From positions 1 through 61,037 of the forward strand of contig JAQBQD010000184.1 in the NCBI GenBank assembly GCA_028287185.1: a stretch of DNA of 61,037 nucleotides. Direction: 5' to 3'. Shown here piece by piece: positions 33,174 to 42,313 of this stretch. The translations under genes were made by a program, and so were the position numbers. The notes beneath the pieces were generated by a model. That model worked only from the letters and a program-made list of their open reading frames with translations. It did no database searches and was not told where the DNA came from. The number at the start of each line of letters is the position of its first letter. The stretch's first letter is position 1. The stretch comes from Gemmatimonadota bacterium. Lineage in GTDB: Bacteria > Gemmatimonadota > Gemmatimonadetes > Longimicrobiales > Longimicrobiaceae.

Positions 33174-34103
33174 TTACGTGCGCGTCCCCGCATCCTCCGA
33201 GTCGGCCGCGTCGAGCGCCGGCGGAGCGACGAGGACGCGCAGGGCGCCGGGGCGCACGCGGAACTGCAGCGGCGCCGGAAGGCGCACGAGCTCGCCGTCC
33301 ACGCCCACGTCCAGGCGCGGGCGCGCGACGGAGACGGTAAAGCGGTCCGCCAGGTGAACCGCGCAGTCCCGCGCGTCCTCGGCCACGCGCAGCCCGTCGC
33401 GTCCGCGCAGCGCCGCCTGCACGCCGATGGCCAGCAGGCGCAGGCGGCCGGCGGCCCCGATCACCACCAGCTCCAGCGTGCCCGAGTCCAGCTCGCGGGG
33501 CGCCTGCACGGGGTCGCGGAAGCTGCCGCGGCCGGGGCCGATCCACACCAGCGGCGCGCTGCGGGTGGCGCTCAGCCCTCCCCCCTGGATGGTCACGGGG
33601 CGCCGCGGGAAGCCCGCCAGCGTGAGCACGCCCGCCACCGCCGCCGCCGGCCACTTCCCGATGCGCGGCTGCCACGCCTGGCGGATGCGGAGCTGGCGCG
33701 GGTACAGGCCGATGCTGGCCCCGTTGATGAACACGCGGCCGTTCACCTCGCCCACGTCCACCGCCCGCGCCTGCCCCGCCGCCAGCGCCCGCAGCGCGTC
33801 CTCGTGCGTGCGGATGCCCAGCGCGGCGGCGAAGTGGTTCAGCGTTCCGCCGGGGAACACCGCCAGCGTAGCGTCCGTGCCCGCCAGCGCCCCCGCCACC
33901 GCCGAGACCGTCCCGTCGCCGCCCGAGACGCCGATCGTCCGGATCCCGCTGCTGACGAGCCGCAGCGCCTCGTCCGCCATCTCCGCCACGGGCAGGGAGC
34001 GCAGGTCGGGGACGGCGCCGGCGGCCCGGAACGCATCGCGCAACGCGTCGTCGGCGCCGCCCGCGCCGGCCTTCTCGTTGCGCAGTATGGGGATGGGGGT
34101 CAT
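33174..34103 (-). CDS. Diacylglycerol/sphingosine kinase-like lipid kinase
   Basis: A 309-residue DAGK-catalytic-family protein from ATG 34103. Motifs: ILRNEKAGAGG at the N-terminus, the nucleotide loop VSGGDGTVSAVAG, FPGGTLNHFA (the PxGTxNxxA site), and a C-terminal beta domain with DVGVDGELV. Members phosphorylate diacylglycerol or related lipids, or recycle undecaprenol. The GGTLNHFA form is the subgroup lacking a recognised substrate. It is transcribed away from the acidic protein gene at 34220 and sits 167 nt before the phosphorelay operon. Confidence 0.85.
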   Translation of the reverse strand: MTPIPILRNEKAGAGGADDALRDAFRAAGAVPDLRSLPVAEMADEALRLVSSGIRTIGVSGGDGTVSAVAGALAGTDATLAVFPGGTLNHFAAALGIRTHEDALRALAAGQARAVDVGEVNGRVFINGASIGLYPRQLRIRQAWQPRIGKWPAAAVAGVLTLAGFPRRPVTIQGGGLSATRSAPLVWIGPGRGSFRDPVQAPRELDSGTLELVVIGAAGRLRLLAIGVQAALRGRDGLRVAEDARDCAVHLADRFTVSVARPRLDVGVDGELVRLPAPLQFRVRPGALRVLVAPPALDAADSEDAGTRT

Positions 34104-34219
34104 GCGCTCCGGTGTGGACAGCGTGTGCGTGGGAACCAAACGGGTCGCGGGCGGCTATGAAGCAGGCACGATCCGCGCCCGTCCGCACGGCGCGGCGACC
34201 CGAGACGGACGCCGAGAGC

Positions 34220-34780
34220 ATGCAAGTATACCTGAAGGAAGAGCCGGTCGCCCTGGAGATGCGCGAGGTGGACGCGGAGGGGCTGGTGGAGGACGAAGCC
34301 GGCCTGGTGCCCGTGGCGTTCTTCGTGACCGGCAACCAGAAGCCCAGCTTCCGCGCGCTTCTGCCCCCCGAGACGCTGGTGATGCTGGAGGAGGCCACGC
34401 AGAAGCCCGTGATGCTGGGCCTGCTGGCCGAGGAGCCCGAGGACCCCGCGGGCGAGGTGCGCGCCATGGTGGGCCTCTCGCTCTCCCCCGGCGACATGCC
34501 CGACACACTCGTCGTGGAGGACGAGGACGACGACGACGAGGACTCGTCCGAGCCCTGGACGAGCGCCGACGCCGACGCGTGGAAGTCGGAGGGCGACGAC
34601 GACCGGGAGGAGGGCGGCGGGCGAACGGTGCTGCTGGCCTTCGCGCCCCTGGTGCGCCTGGCCCGCAAGTTCCCCAACGACTTCTCCGAAGAGCTGGCGG
34701 ACCTGCTGGAGAGCGCCCTCGCCGGCGACACCAAGCCCAATCTCCAGGCCCGGATCGACCGCATGCTGGGGGACCTGTAG
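34220..34780 (+). CDS. Acidic conserved hypothetical protein
   Basis: A 186-residue cytoplasmic protein; an in-frame ATG at 34157 would add 21 residues. The N-terminal half looks folded (YLKEEPVALEMREVDAEGLV, VAFFVTGNQKPSFRALLPPE). The middle is a strongly acidic linker (EDEDDDDEDSSE), and the C-terminal half is helical (LAFAPLVRLARKFPNDFSEEL). I do not recognise a family. The acidic linker suggests two small domains joined flexibly. A hairpin at 34862-34889 follows. Confidence 0.65.
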   Translation: MQVYLKEEPVALEMREVDAEGLVEDEAGLVPVAFFVTGNQKPSFRALLPPETLVMLEEATQKPVMLGLLAEEPEDPAGEVRAMVGLSLSPGDMPDTLVVEDEDDDDEDSSEPWTSADADAWKSEGDDDREEGGGRTVLLAFAPLVRLARKFPNDFSEELADLLESALAGDTKPNLQARIDRMLGDL

Positions 34781-34861
34781 GGCATCGTCCGGACCGGCTC
34801 GACTCGCTTGCGACCCATCGACCGCCCAGCCCTCTCGCAGCGGCATGGGACATCGAGTATC

Positions 34862-34889
34862 CTACGGCCACCTCCCGGGGTGGCCGTAG
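34862..34889 (+). terminator. 11-bp hairpin terminator
   Basis: CTACGGCCACC pairs with GGTGGCCGTAG around TCCCGG, followed by CTGTTTCC, 82 nt after the acidic protein gene. Confidence 0.6.
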
Positions 34890-34981
34890 CTGTTTCCGCG
34901 ATCAGCGATTCGATGACTCGTTCGATGGATGATGATCTCGTGATCATAGCCGACATCGCGGTGGACGCCGGGCCCGCCGTC

Positions 34982-35030
34982 GGGTTGAACCCCGGGGCTG
35001 CCGTAGGAACAAAGCCCGCCTCCGCGGGCT
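34982..35030 (-). repeat. Interspersed hairpin repeat, copy 1
   Basis: Read on the minus strand: a hairpin of 7 bp (AGCCCGC/GCGGGCT, loop GGAG), then TTTGTTCCTACGGCAGCC, then a G/C-rich tail with GGTTCAACCC. Diverged copies are at 54254-54307 and 59084-59130. It lies in the gap between the acidic protein and GluQRS genes. Confidence 0.55.
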
Positions 35031-35133
35031 CCGGGGCGGAGGCGGAGCCCATCGTCGGGGGGCGGACGGCCTGCGGGGGCAGGTCGGCGGCGAGCATCGC
35101 ATCGTCCGACCGGCGTTCCGCGGAAGGTCTGCG

Positions 35134-36135
35134 ATGATCCGCGGACGGTTCGCGCCGAGCCCGACGGGGGCGCTGCACCTGGGGAACGCGCGGACGGCGC
35201 TGCTGGCGTGGCTGCACGCGCGGGCGAGCGGAGGGCGGTTCGTGATGCGGGTGGAGGACCTTGATCCCGGGCGCGTCCGGCCGGGGCTGATGGAGGCGCA
35301 GCTCGCCGACCTGCGCTGGCTGGGGCTGGACTGGGACGAGGGGCCGGACGTGGGCGGCCCGCACGCGCCCTACGTGCAGACCCGGCGGACGGCGCTGTAC
35401 GACACCGCGCTGAATCGTCTGGCGGATGCGGGGCGGCTGTTCGCCTGCGCGTGCTCGCGGCGCGACCTGGCCGCGGCCGCCAGCGCGCCGCACGGCGGCG
35501 GGGACGAGGGCCCGCGCTACCCCGGCACCTGCCGCGCGCGCGACCCGCGGCCATGGCTCGCCCCATCGGACGATCAGCCGAACGGAGGCGAGGGAGGTTC
35601 CGCGGACACGCGGCCGATGGCGCTCCGCTTCCGCATGGAGCCGGGGGAGGTGTGCTTCGACGACCTGCTGCAGGGGCGCGTGTGCCTCGATCCTTCCGCC
35701 GACGCTGGCGACTTCGTGGTGCGCCGGCGCGACTGGGTGGCGGCGTACCAGCTGGCGGTGGTGGTGGACGACGCCGCGATGGGCATCACCCACGCCGTGC
35801 GCGGCGCCGACCTGCTGCCCTCCACCGCGCGGCAGATCCTGCTGTACCGCGCGCTGGGCCTGGCCGCGCCCGCCTTCCTTCACGTGCCCCTGCTGCTTGG
35901 GGCGGACGGCGAGCGCCTGGCGAAGCGGCACGGCGCCGTGTCGCTGGCGGACGCGCGCGCGGCGGGCGTGGCGCCGGAGCGGGTGGTGGCGTGGCTGGCC
36001 TCCACCTGCGGCCTCGCGGCCCCCGGTGAGGAGCTGACGGCGGCGGAGCTGGTGCCGCGCTGGAGCGTCAAGCGCCTTCCCCGGACTCCTTCGACGGTGG
36101 ACGACGCATCGCTCGCGCGGCTGCTGGGAGAGTGA
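35134..36135 (+). CDS. gluQ: Glutamyl-Q tRNA(Asp) synthetase
   Basis: A 333-residue truncated GluRS-like enzyme, lacking the anticodon-binding domain of full GluRS, as expected for GluQRS. The N-terminus RGRFAPSPTGALHLGNAR carries the HIGH-like HLGN (15-18); VMRVEDLDPGRVRPG follows; a zinc site is suggested by FACACSRRD and YPGTCRARDP; the KMSKS-like loop is LAKRHGAVSL. It attaches glutamate to queuosine at position 34 of tRNA-Asp. The insert between the zinc cysteine and the KMSKS region contains a short Gly-rich stretch. The gene seems monocistronic. Confidence 0.92.
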   Translation: MIRGRFAPSPTGALHLGNARTALLAWLHARASGGRFVMRVEDLDPGRVRPGLMEAQLADLRWLGLDWDEGPDVGGPHAPYVQTRRTALYDTALNRLADAGRLFACACSRRDLAAAASAPHGGGDEGPRYPGTCRARDPRPWLAPSDDQPNGGEGGSADTRPMALRFRMEPGEVCFDDLLQGRVCLDPSADAGDFVVRRRDWVAAYQLAVVVDDAAMGITHAVRGADLLPSTARQILLYRALGLAAPAFLHVPLLLGADGERLAKRHGAVSLADARAAGVAPERVVAWLASTCGLAAPGEELTAAELVPRWSVKRLPRTPSTVDDASLARLLGE

Positions 36136-36301
36136 CGAAGGGGCCGCACCGTTGCCAGATGGGCCGCGGCGCCAATATCATTCCCCAAACCCGACGGACA
36201 CTCCGGCCGCCCCACCGGCCGCATTGGCCGGCCCCCACGCCCGCCGCGCACGCCCGCGTCCGCCCTCGCCTCTCCCTCGCGCTCCCCATGCAGGAGGACC
36301 G

Positions 36302-37048
36302 ATGATCCCACGCCGCGTGATCGCACTCGCCGGGCTGCTGGCCCTGCCCGCCCTCGCCAGCGCCCAGCGCACCACCCTGCCGCCGGGCCAGACGGGGCCG
36401 CAGCTTCCGTACGCGCGCTGGGCCGTCACGCCCTACATCGGCGTGCGCGCGCCCCTCACCACCGGCAACGAGTTCCAGTACCAGAACGGCGAAGCGGTGT
36501 CCACGCACGCCGTCTCGCGCGAGCGCGGCGGGGCCGTGCTGGGCGGGCTGGAGGCCGAGTACCGCTTCCGCCGCCACTGGAGCTTCGTGGGCGGGGTGGC
36601 CGCCAGCGCCCGCGGCAACGACGTGCTCACCTTCAGCACCCCCAGCTCGGCCGACACGCTGGGCGCCGACGGCGACCGCTTCTTCTTCGCCAAGGCCGGC
36701 GTCTCGTACCGCCTGCCCGAGCCCAGCCCCGACACGCGCCGCTTCCACCCTGGCGGCTTCGTCACGCTGGCGCCGGCGCTGGTGCGGCTGGACCGCGCGG
36801 GCCTGGGCAAGGTGAACAACCCCGCCGTCAACCTGGGCCTGGCCGCCACCGCCCCCCTGGGCAGCTCGCGCCGCCTGGCGTTCCAGCTCGCCGTCGACGA
36901 CTACCTGACCTTCTGGGACAAGGGCAAGCTGGAGGCGCAGGACGCCGCCTTCTACTCCACGGCCGCGGTGCCCGTGACCGTGCACTACAGCTACAGCACC
37001 AGCAACATCCTGGTCCTGCGGCTCGGCGCCTCGTTCCGGATGCCGTAG
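36302..37048 (+). CDS. Outer-membrane beta-barrel-like protein
   Basis: A 248-residue protein. CAGGAGG precedes ATG 36302. A Sec signal peptide ends near LASAQ (residue 22). The mature protein has alternating amphipathic strands (VTPYIGVRAPL, EAEYRFRRHWSFVGGVAASA, RFFFAKAGVSYRL, GFVTLAPALVRL) and a C-terminal strand ending in Phe-Arg-Met-Pro, fitting an eight- to ten-strand barrel. No lipobox. The function is unknown; such proteins are common in Gemmatimonadota. A strong hairpin follows 28 nt downstream. Confidence 0.75.
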   Translation: MIPRRVIALAGLLALPALASAQRTTLPPGQTGPQLPYARWAVTPYIGVRAPLTTGNEFQYQNGEAVSTHAVSRERGGAVLGGLEAEYRFRRHWSFVGGVAASARGNDVLTFSTPSSADTLGADGDRFFFAKAGVSYRLPEPSPDTRRFHPGGFVTLAPALVRLDRAGLGKVNNPAVNLGLAATAPLGSSRRLAFQLAVDDYLTFWDKGKLEAQDAAFYSTAAVPVTVHYSYSTSNILVLRLGASFRMP

Positions 37049-37076
37049 CCGGCCGCATGTCGGGCGATGGACCAAG

Positions 37077-37110
37077 AGGAGCCCCGCGCCGGCGTTCGCG
37101 CGGGGCTCCT
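37077..37110 (+). terminator. 13-bp hairpin terminator
   Basis: AGGAGCCCCGCGC pairs with GCGCGGGGCTCCT around CGGCGTTC, followed by TCGTCTTCGG; 28 nt after the barrel gene. Confidence 0.7.
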
Positions 37111-37255
37111 TCGTCTTCGGGTGATCCGTGCCCCCGGGGGGGGCGGCGGAGCACCGGATGTCGCCTGGACGGGCGGCCAAACCAATCCCCCACATCGCCT
37201 TACGGGCACGTAACCTGCGTGGCCCCAGCCTGACTCCTGGGAAAGGATCTGGGCG

Positions 37256-37546
37256 ATGGCACTACGCGAGTTCATGGACGGGGACGGCACGAGATGGAAG
37301 GTGTGGGACGTGGCGCCGCAGGAGCCACGGACGCTACGTCCGCTGCACGCGGCGGGGGCTCCACAGGGTGCGGCCGCCGAGCGGCGGAGGGGAGCCGCGG
37401 TCATGGAGCACGGCTGGCTCTGCTTCGAGAAGGCCGGCGAGAAGCGGCGCCTGGCGCCGGTGCCGCAGGGCTGGGACGCCCTGCCGGACGGCGACCTGCC
37501 GGGCCTGCTGGGAGACGCCCGCCGGGTGGACCGCCGAGACGGCTGA
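37256..37546 (+). CDS. Small conserved hypothetical protein (96 aa)
   Basis: A 96-residue soluble protein. AAAGGA lies about 10 nt before the ATG. It has a strand-rich start (LREFMDGDGTRWKVWDV), a variable middle, then GWLCFEKAGEKRRLAPVPQGW with ALPDGDLPGLL. The pattern of a short W-rich domain ending in KRRLAP-x-P-x-x-W recurs in Gemmatimonadota proteins of unknown function, from memory. Flanked by two hairpins, it is probably its own transcript. Confidence 0.7.
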   Translation: MALREFMDGDGTRWKVWDVAPQEPRTLRPLHAAGAPQGAAAERRRGAAVMEHGWLCFEKAGEKRRLAPVPQGWDALPDGDLPGLLGDARRVDRRDG

Positions 37547-37573
37547 TCCCCGCGGCTCGGATCGATGGATGGA

Positions 37574-37612
37574 CGAAGGGCCCCGGAGCGGCGTTCGCTC
37601 CGGGGCCCTTCG
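37574..37612. terminator. 17-bp perfect hairpin between convergent genes
   Basis: CGAAGGGCCCCGGAGCG pairs exactly with CGCTCCGGGGCCCTTCG around GCGTT. It lies 27 nt after the 96-aa gene and 25 nt after the pckA stop on the other strand, so it can serve both. Confidence 0.8.
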
Positions 37613-37637
37613 CATCATGCACCCGATCCGCCCGCCG

Positions 37638-39266
37638 TCAGTCCGGCCTGGGTCCGGCGGCCTTCACCGCGTCGGACACGCGGTCGGCGAAGCGGGCGAA
37701 GTTGTCCTGGAACGCCCGGGCCAGCTCGCGCGCCTTGGTGTCGTAGGCGTCGCGGTCGGGCCACGTCTCGCGCGGCTGCAGCACCTGGGCCGGCACGTTG
37801 GGCACCGAGGTGGGCACGTGCAGCCCGAAGAACGGCACCTCCGCCGTCTCCACGCCGTCCAGCTCGCCGGCCAGCGCGGCGCGCACCATGGCGCGGGTGT
37901 AGCCCAGCTTCATGCGCGAGCCCGTGCCGAAGGGGCCGCCCGTCCATCCCGTGTTCACCAGCCACACGCGGCTGCCGTGCTCCTCCAGCTTCTTCCCCAG
38001 CATCTCGGCATACACGCCGGGGTGCAGGGGCAGGAAGACGGCGCCGAAGCAGGCCGAGAAGGTGGGCTGCGGCTCCTTCACGCCGCGCTCGGTGCCCGCC
38101 ACCTTGGCCGTGTAGCCGCTCAGGAAGTAGAACATCGCCTGCTCGGGCGTGAGCCGGCTGATGGGGGGCAGCACGCCGTACGCGTCGGCGGTGAGGAAGA
38201 CGATGTTCTTCGGATGCCCGCCCTTGGCCTCGGGGACGAAGTTGGAGATGTACTCCAGCGGGTACGAGATGCGCGTGTTCTCGGTGATGGAGATGTCGTC
38301 GAAGTCCACGCGGCGCCTGTCGTCCACCACGCAGTTCTCCAGCACCGTGCCGAACATGCGCGTGGTCGCGTAGATCTCGGGCTCGCCGTCGGGGGAAAGC
38401 TTCACGGCCTTCGCGTAGCAGCCGCCCTCGAAGTTGAACACGCCCTCGTCGCTCCATCCGTGCTCGTCGTCGCCGATCAGCCCGCGCTCCGCATCGGCCG
38501 ACAGCGTGGTCTTGCCCGTGCCCGAAAGCCCGAAGAAGAGCGCCGTGTCGCCGCCCGGGCCCACGTTGGCCGAGCAGTGCATGGACAGCACGCCCCGCAC
38601 CGGCAGCAGGTAGTTCAGGATGCCGAAGATGGACTTCTTGATCTCGCCGGCGTAGCGGGTGCCGCCGATCAGGATCTCCTTGCGCCCGAAGTTGATGACG
38701 ATGAAGGTGGTGGTCCGCGTGCCGTGGCGCGCGGGGTCGGCCTCCATCTCGGGGGCGTGCAGGATGGTGAAGCCCGGCACCATGCCGTCCAGCTCGTGGC
38801 CGTCGGGCCGGCGGAACATGTTGTACGCGAACAGGTTGTGCCACGCATTGGGGGTCACCACGCGCACCGCCAGCCGGTACTCGGGATCGGCGCCGCCCCA
38901 CATGTCGCGCACGTACAGGTCCTGGCCCTCCAGGTGCGCCACCACGTCCTCGCGCAGCGCGTCGAAGTGCTCGGGCGAGAGCGCCTGGTTCACCTTGCCC
39001 CAGTCCACCCGCTCCCCGGACGTCGGCTCCTTCACCACGAAGCGGTCGTTGGGCGAGCGGCCCGTGTGCGGCTTGGTGACGGCGTTGAACGGCCCGCCGT
39101 CCACCAGGATGCCCTCGCCGCGGCGCACGGCGTGCTCCACCAGCTCCGCCGGGATCAGGTTCCAGTACACGGTGCCGGGGTTCCGGAGGCCGTGGTTCTC
39201 TAGACCGTAGCTGCTGGCGCGCCCGAACGTCGGGGCGCCGGCATCGGAAGTGATCGTGGTCGACAT
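37638..39266 (-). CDS. pckA: Phosphoenolpyruvate carboxykinase (ATP)
   Basis: A 542-residue enzyme of normal length from ATG 39266. Motifs: HTGRSPNDRF (67-76) for substrate binding, the kinase-1a loop GLSGTGKTTLS (246-256), and GDDEHGWSDEGVFNFEGGCYAK with metal ligands, given in two parts (265-275, then FNFEGGCYAK). It converts oxaloacetate and ATP to PEP, CO2 and ADP, the first committed step of gluconeogenesis. It implies growth on organic acids or amino acids. It seems monocistronic. The upstream 480 bp presumably hold its promoter. Confidence 0.96.
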   Translation of the reverse strand: MSTTITSDAGAPTFGRASSYGLENHGLRNPGTVYWNLIPAELVEHAVRRGEGILVDGGPFNAVTKPHTGRSPNDRFVVKEPTSGERVDWGKVNQALSPEHFDALREDVVAHLEGQDLYVRDMWGGADPEYRLAVRVVTPNAWHNLFAYNMFRRPDGHELDGMVPGFTILHAPEMEADPARHGTRTTTFIVINFGRKEILIGGTRYAGEIKKSIFGILNYLLPVRGVLSMHCSANVGPGGDTALFFGLSGTGKTTLSADAERGLIGDDEHGWSDEGVFNFEGGCYAKAVKLSPDGEPEIYATTRMFGTVLENCVVDDRRRVDFDDISITENTRISYPLEYISNFVPEAKGGHPKNIVFLTADAYGVLPPISRLTPEQAMFYFLSGYTAKVAGTERGVKEPQPTFSACFGAVFLPLHPGVYAEMLGKKLEEHGSRVWLVNTGWTGGPFGTGSRMKLGYTRAMVRAALAGELDGVETAEVPFFGLHVPTSVPNVPAQVLQPRETWPDRDAYDTKARELARAFQDNFARFADRVSDAVKAAGPRPD

Positions 39267-39749
39267 GCGCCTGAAGGTTTCAGTGTTCGCGGTCCACTCC
39301 ACCGTCGCGGCACGGCCCTGCCCGCCGCGTCCCGGTGGAAAGCGAAGGGGAGTAGAGTAGCACGGCCCCCGGCGCCAGGCAAGGTGAACCGGGCTCAGCA
39401 AACGCCAGGCGGCGGGCCCTGTTCCCGCTGCCCCCGGCGCCGCCGGAGCCGTACGCCGGGCCCCGGTTCCGCGCGGTCCCGGGGCTTCCTCCCGGCCTTC
39501 CGGCGCCCCCTCGCGTGCCCGCCCGGCGCCTGCACCTCCACGGCGCTGCCAGGGGCCGCCCGACGACGAAACCGTTGCCGCGGACCCGCGGGCATCGTAC
39601 CGTGGATCGGTGTCACGCCATGGCGCGTTCCCAGCCGCCGCGTTCCGACCGCTCCGGCGGCGGGCCGATCCGCCGGCCGACGATGCGGACCCGCGTCGGG
39701 TCGCGCCACGGCCCACGGCGGCACATCCTTCCTCTCGCAGGCCATCATC
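39267..39749. other. Divergent intergenic region upstream of pckA
   Basis: About 480 bp, no convincing gene. The part near pckA contains a mildly A/T-richer patch (GAAGGGGAGTAGAGTAGCACG, given as 39347-39364) that may hold promoter elements. The rest is extremely GC-rich. Frames that cross it look like out-of-frame reading of GC-rich DNA. Confidence 0.35.
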
Positions 39750-40190
39750 ATGCGCCGTCCATTGCCCGCCATTCCCGCCCTCGTCGCCGCGGCCGCCCTG
39801 CTCGCCGCCTCGGCGTGCGGCGGCCGGGGAGCCTCGCACGCGCCGGTGCCGAAGCTGGAGCCGGATGCCGCTCCCGCGAACGCGGGCGAGTCGTCCCCCC
39901 GCTCCCGCCGCCGGTCGGACCTCATCACCCGCGAGGAGATCGAGGCCAGCCACGTCACCACCGTCTACGACGTGGTGGAGCGCCTGCATCCCAACTGGCT
40001 GCACAACCGCTCGCCGCGCTCCGACTACGTGGTCGCCTTCTACAACGAGCGAGAGCTGGGTCCGGCGGGTCTGCTGAAGGGCGTGCGCGTCGAGGGCGTG
40101 GAGTCCATCCGCTGGTACGACTCCGTGATCGCCCGTGCCCGCTTCGGCTTCGGCCACGAGGCGGGCGTGATCGAGGTGATCGGCCAGTAG
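39750..40190 (+). CDS. Lipoprotein with TonB-plug-like short domain
   Basis: A 146-residue protein from ATG 39750. The signal peptide ends in lipobox SAC (residues about 22-24). After an Ala/Pro linker, the mature domain starts DLITREEIEASHVTTVYDVVERLHPNWL (in two parts: ITREEIEAS, TVYDVVERLHPNWL), then VEGVESIRWYDS and GFGHEAGVIEVIG. This resembles the plug segment of TonB-dependent receptors without a barrel, a type of small lipoprotein seen in Gemmatimonadota. It may be an envelope assembly or binding protein; function unknown. Confidence 0.68.
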   Translation: MRRPLPAIPALVAAAALLAASACGGRGASHAPVPKLEPDAAPANAGESSPRSRRRSDLITREEIEASHVTTVYDVVERLHPNWLHNRSPRSDYVVAFYNERELGPAGLLKGVRVEGVESIRWYDSVIARARFGFGHEAGVIEVIGQ

Positions 40191-40366
40191 AGCCGCGCCA
40201 TCGACCCATCGGCCAGGCGGGCGCGATCGGAAAGGATCGAGAGGCGGCGGGGACACGCTGGAGTCCTCGCCGCCTCGTTCCGTTCGCCGGTTCATTCCGC
40301 CCGCCGAGCCCCCGTCGTCCGTGACCCTCGGAGCAGATCGGCCGGGGAGACGCAGGCTCCGACCGT

Positions 40367-41995
40367 CTAGCTCAGCGCCTTCCGCACCACCTCGGCGGCG
40401 CTGCGGCCCGATGCGCCGAAGACGCCTCCGCCGGGGTGGGTGCTCGCACCGGTGAGGAAGAGGCCGGGGATGGGCGTGCGGTAGCCGGCAAGCTCGGGAA
40501 GGGGGCGGAAGAAGAACATCTGGTCCAGCCCCATCTCCAGGTGCATCACGTTGCCGCCGTACATCCCGTGCTCGCGCTCCAGGTCGGCGGGCGTCTGGAT
40601 GTGCATGGCCTCCACCGAGCCCGGCACGTTGGGCGCGAAGCGGGCCGTGGCGCGCAGGATGCCGTCCGCCGCGCGCGCGCGCTCGCCGGCCCAGGTGCGG
40701 CCGCCCGACAGGGCGTACGGGTGATACTGCGCCCACAGGAAGAGCAGGTGCCTGCCCGGCGGGCAGAGCGTGGGGTCCACCGCGCTCCAGGTCATGGCGA
40801 CCACCGCGGGGTCCCGCGCCGGGACGCCTGCTGCGTGGTCGGCCCACGCGCGGTCCAGGTACGGCGCCGGCGGACAGAGAAGCTGCAGCCCGCGGTGCAT
40901 GGGCCCCGGCGCGCCGTCGCCGCCGCGGCGGGGGTCGCCCTCCCATCCCGCGTACGCCGGTAGCTCGTTCACCAGGCAGCGCAGGATCATCCCGAAGCCG
41001 TTGCCGATACGGAGCTTGCGCACCCGCTCGCGCAGCGCCGCCGCCTCGGGCGCGTGCGCCAGCAGCGGGCCGAACGTCGTCGCCACGTGGCAGCCGGCCA
41101 GCACGGCGCGCGACCGGACCGTCCGTGTCGGCCCCGTCGGTGGACGGTGCTCGGCGTCCAGCGGAAGGCCGGGCTCCGCGCCCTCGCCCACCTCCAGGCC
41201 CACGGCGCGCCCGTTCTCGACGAGGATGCGGCGCACCGGGCTGGACGTGTGGACCTCGCCGCCGTGCGCGCGGATCAGGGCGACCAGCGCCTCGGACAGC
41301 GCGCCCGACCCGCCCACGGCGCGCTTCACCCCGCTCTCATGATACAGCGCCTGCCACCCCGCCAGCGGCGCGGAGCCCAGCTCGGTGGGCGGCGGCCCGC
41401 TCTGCGCGGCCATCCACTCGATCGCGGCGCGGACGGCGGGATGCTCGAAGGTGGCGTCCAGCAGCGCGCGGTACGATCCCAGGATGGTGCGCAGCCGCTC
41501 CATCCCGCCGGAGCGGAAGCCGCCAGCCGAGGCCATGCTCCACGCCACCCGGCCCGGCGCGGGCGGCGCGAGAAAGGCCTTCAGCACGGCGCGGCTCATG
41601 GGCCGCCACTCGTCCACGAAGCGGCGGTATGCCTCCGCGTCGCGCGGCGAGACGGCGGCGATGGACCGGCAGGTGCGGTCCACGTCCTTCCAGAACTCGA
41701 TCGCGCGCCCGTCCTCCAGCGGATACCAGGCCCACGGGTCGCAGTCCACGTAGCGCAGCCCGTGGCGCGCCAGGTCCAGCTCGCCCAGGATGGGCGTCAG
41801 GTGGATCAGGATGTGCGCCGACGAGCCCACGTCGATGCGGCACCCGGGGATCACGTCGTCGCGCGTCTGCACCGCGCCTCCCGCCTGCGCCGCGCGCTCG
41901 AACACGGCCACCCGCCTGCCCGCCCGCGCCAGGTAGGCGGCGGCGATCAGCGCGTTGTGCCCCGACCCCACGATGGCGACGTCCAGCTCCGGCAA
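40367..41995 (-). CDS. Phytoene-desaturase-like FAD oxidoreductase (NAD(P)/FAD-dependent)
   Basis: A 542-residue protein. TTG 41995 is chosen because GGAGGAGGGG lies just upstream and the FAD fold begins at once: VAIVGSGHNALIAAAYLARAG, a Rossmann GxGxxx motif, followed by the acidic strand end VAVFERA. The C-terminus LFLTGASTHPGGGVFGASGR is the CrtI/PDS family FAD site. The group includes carotenoid desaturases, isomerases and pyridine-nucleotide oxidoreductases such as human PYROXD2. With no other carotenoid genes nearby, a carotenoid role is not supported. It seems monocistronic. Confidence 0.85.
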   Translation of the reverse strand: MPELDVAIVGSGHNALIAAAYLARAGRRVAVFERAAQAGGAVQTRDDVIPGCRIDVGSSAHILIHLTPILGELDLARHGLRYVDCDPWAWYPLEDGRAIEFWKDVDRTCRSIAAVSPRDAEAYRRFVDEWRPMSRAVLKAFLAPPAPGRVAWSMASAGGFRSGGMERLRTILGSYRALLDATFEHPAVRAAIEWMAAQSGPPPTELGSAPLAGWQALYHESGVKRAVGGSGALSEALVALIRAHGGEVHTSSPVRRILVENGRAVGLEVGEGAEPGLPLDAEHRPPTGPTRTVRSRAVLAGCHVATTFGPLLAHAPEAAALRERVRKLRIGNGFGMILRCLVNELPAYAGWEGDPRRGGDGAPGPMHRGLQLLCPPAPYLDRAWADHAAGVPARDPAVVAMTWSAVDPTLCPPGRHLLFLWAQYHPYALSGGRTWAGERARAADGILRATARFAPNVPGSVEAMHIQTPADLEREHGMYGGNVMHLEMGLDQMFFFRPLPELAGYRTPIPGLFLTGASTHPGGGVFGASGRSAAEVVRKALS

Positions 41996-42313
41996 GTCCC
42001 CTCCTCCGTTCCCTTCCAATCCGCGGACCTGAGACCGGCCGGCCTCCGCCAACCTATCCTCGGCCGCCGGCCACGCCAGGGGGAGCAAGGGCGAGATGCA
42101 CGTCGTTCGATGGAGGGAGGGACACGGCTGAACGGCGCGGTCGAATTCGATTCATCCGATGTACGACGCCGCACCGGGCCGCGCGACCGGCTCAACCGAG
42201 GCCAACCGGCGCGGGTTCGTTCGATCGATGAAAGGTCGAGCCTGCGGATACCTGGGAAAGCGAGGCGGAGATCGACCGGCGACCCGCGGTCGTGGATGCG
42301 GCCGCTCGGCCGG
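41996..42313. other. Intergenic TCGA-rich stretch
   Basis: No gene seen. It contains low-complexity words such as GTTCGTTCGATCGATGAAAGG and GGTCGAATTCGATTCATCC (about 42149-42240), like the DNA at 48.5 and 54.1 kb. GATCGACCGGCGAC here (about 42270) also occurs near 11172. Confidence 0.5.

Noticed and set aside
33007..35931. Upstream extension of the multi-PAS kinase frame to a 1764-residue protein
   Set aside because: The extension reads antisense to gluQ and the DAG-kinase region, and has composition of shadow frames; family sequence starts near 33006.
39267..40946. N-terminal extension of the PEP carboxykinase frame
   Set aside because: The added part is antisense to the lipoprotein and oxidoreductase genes; pckA has normal length from 39266.
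40367..41995. Carotenoid biosynthesis gene (crtI)
   Set aside because: The FAD fold fits the wider family, but no crtB, crtE or other pigment gene lies nearby and the human PYROXD2-like branch is equally fitting.
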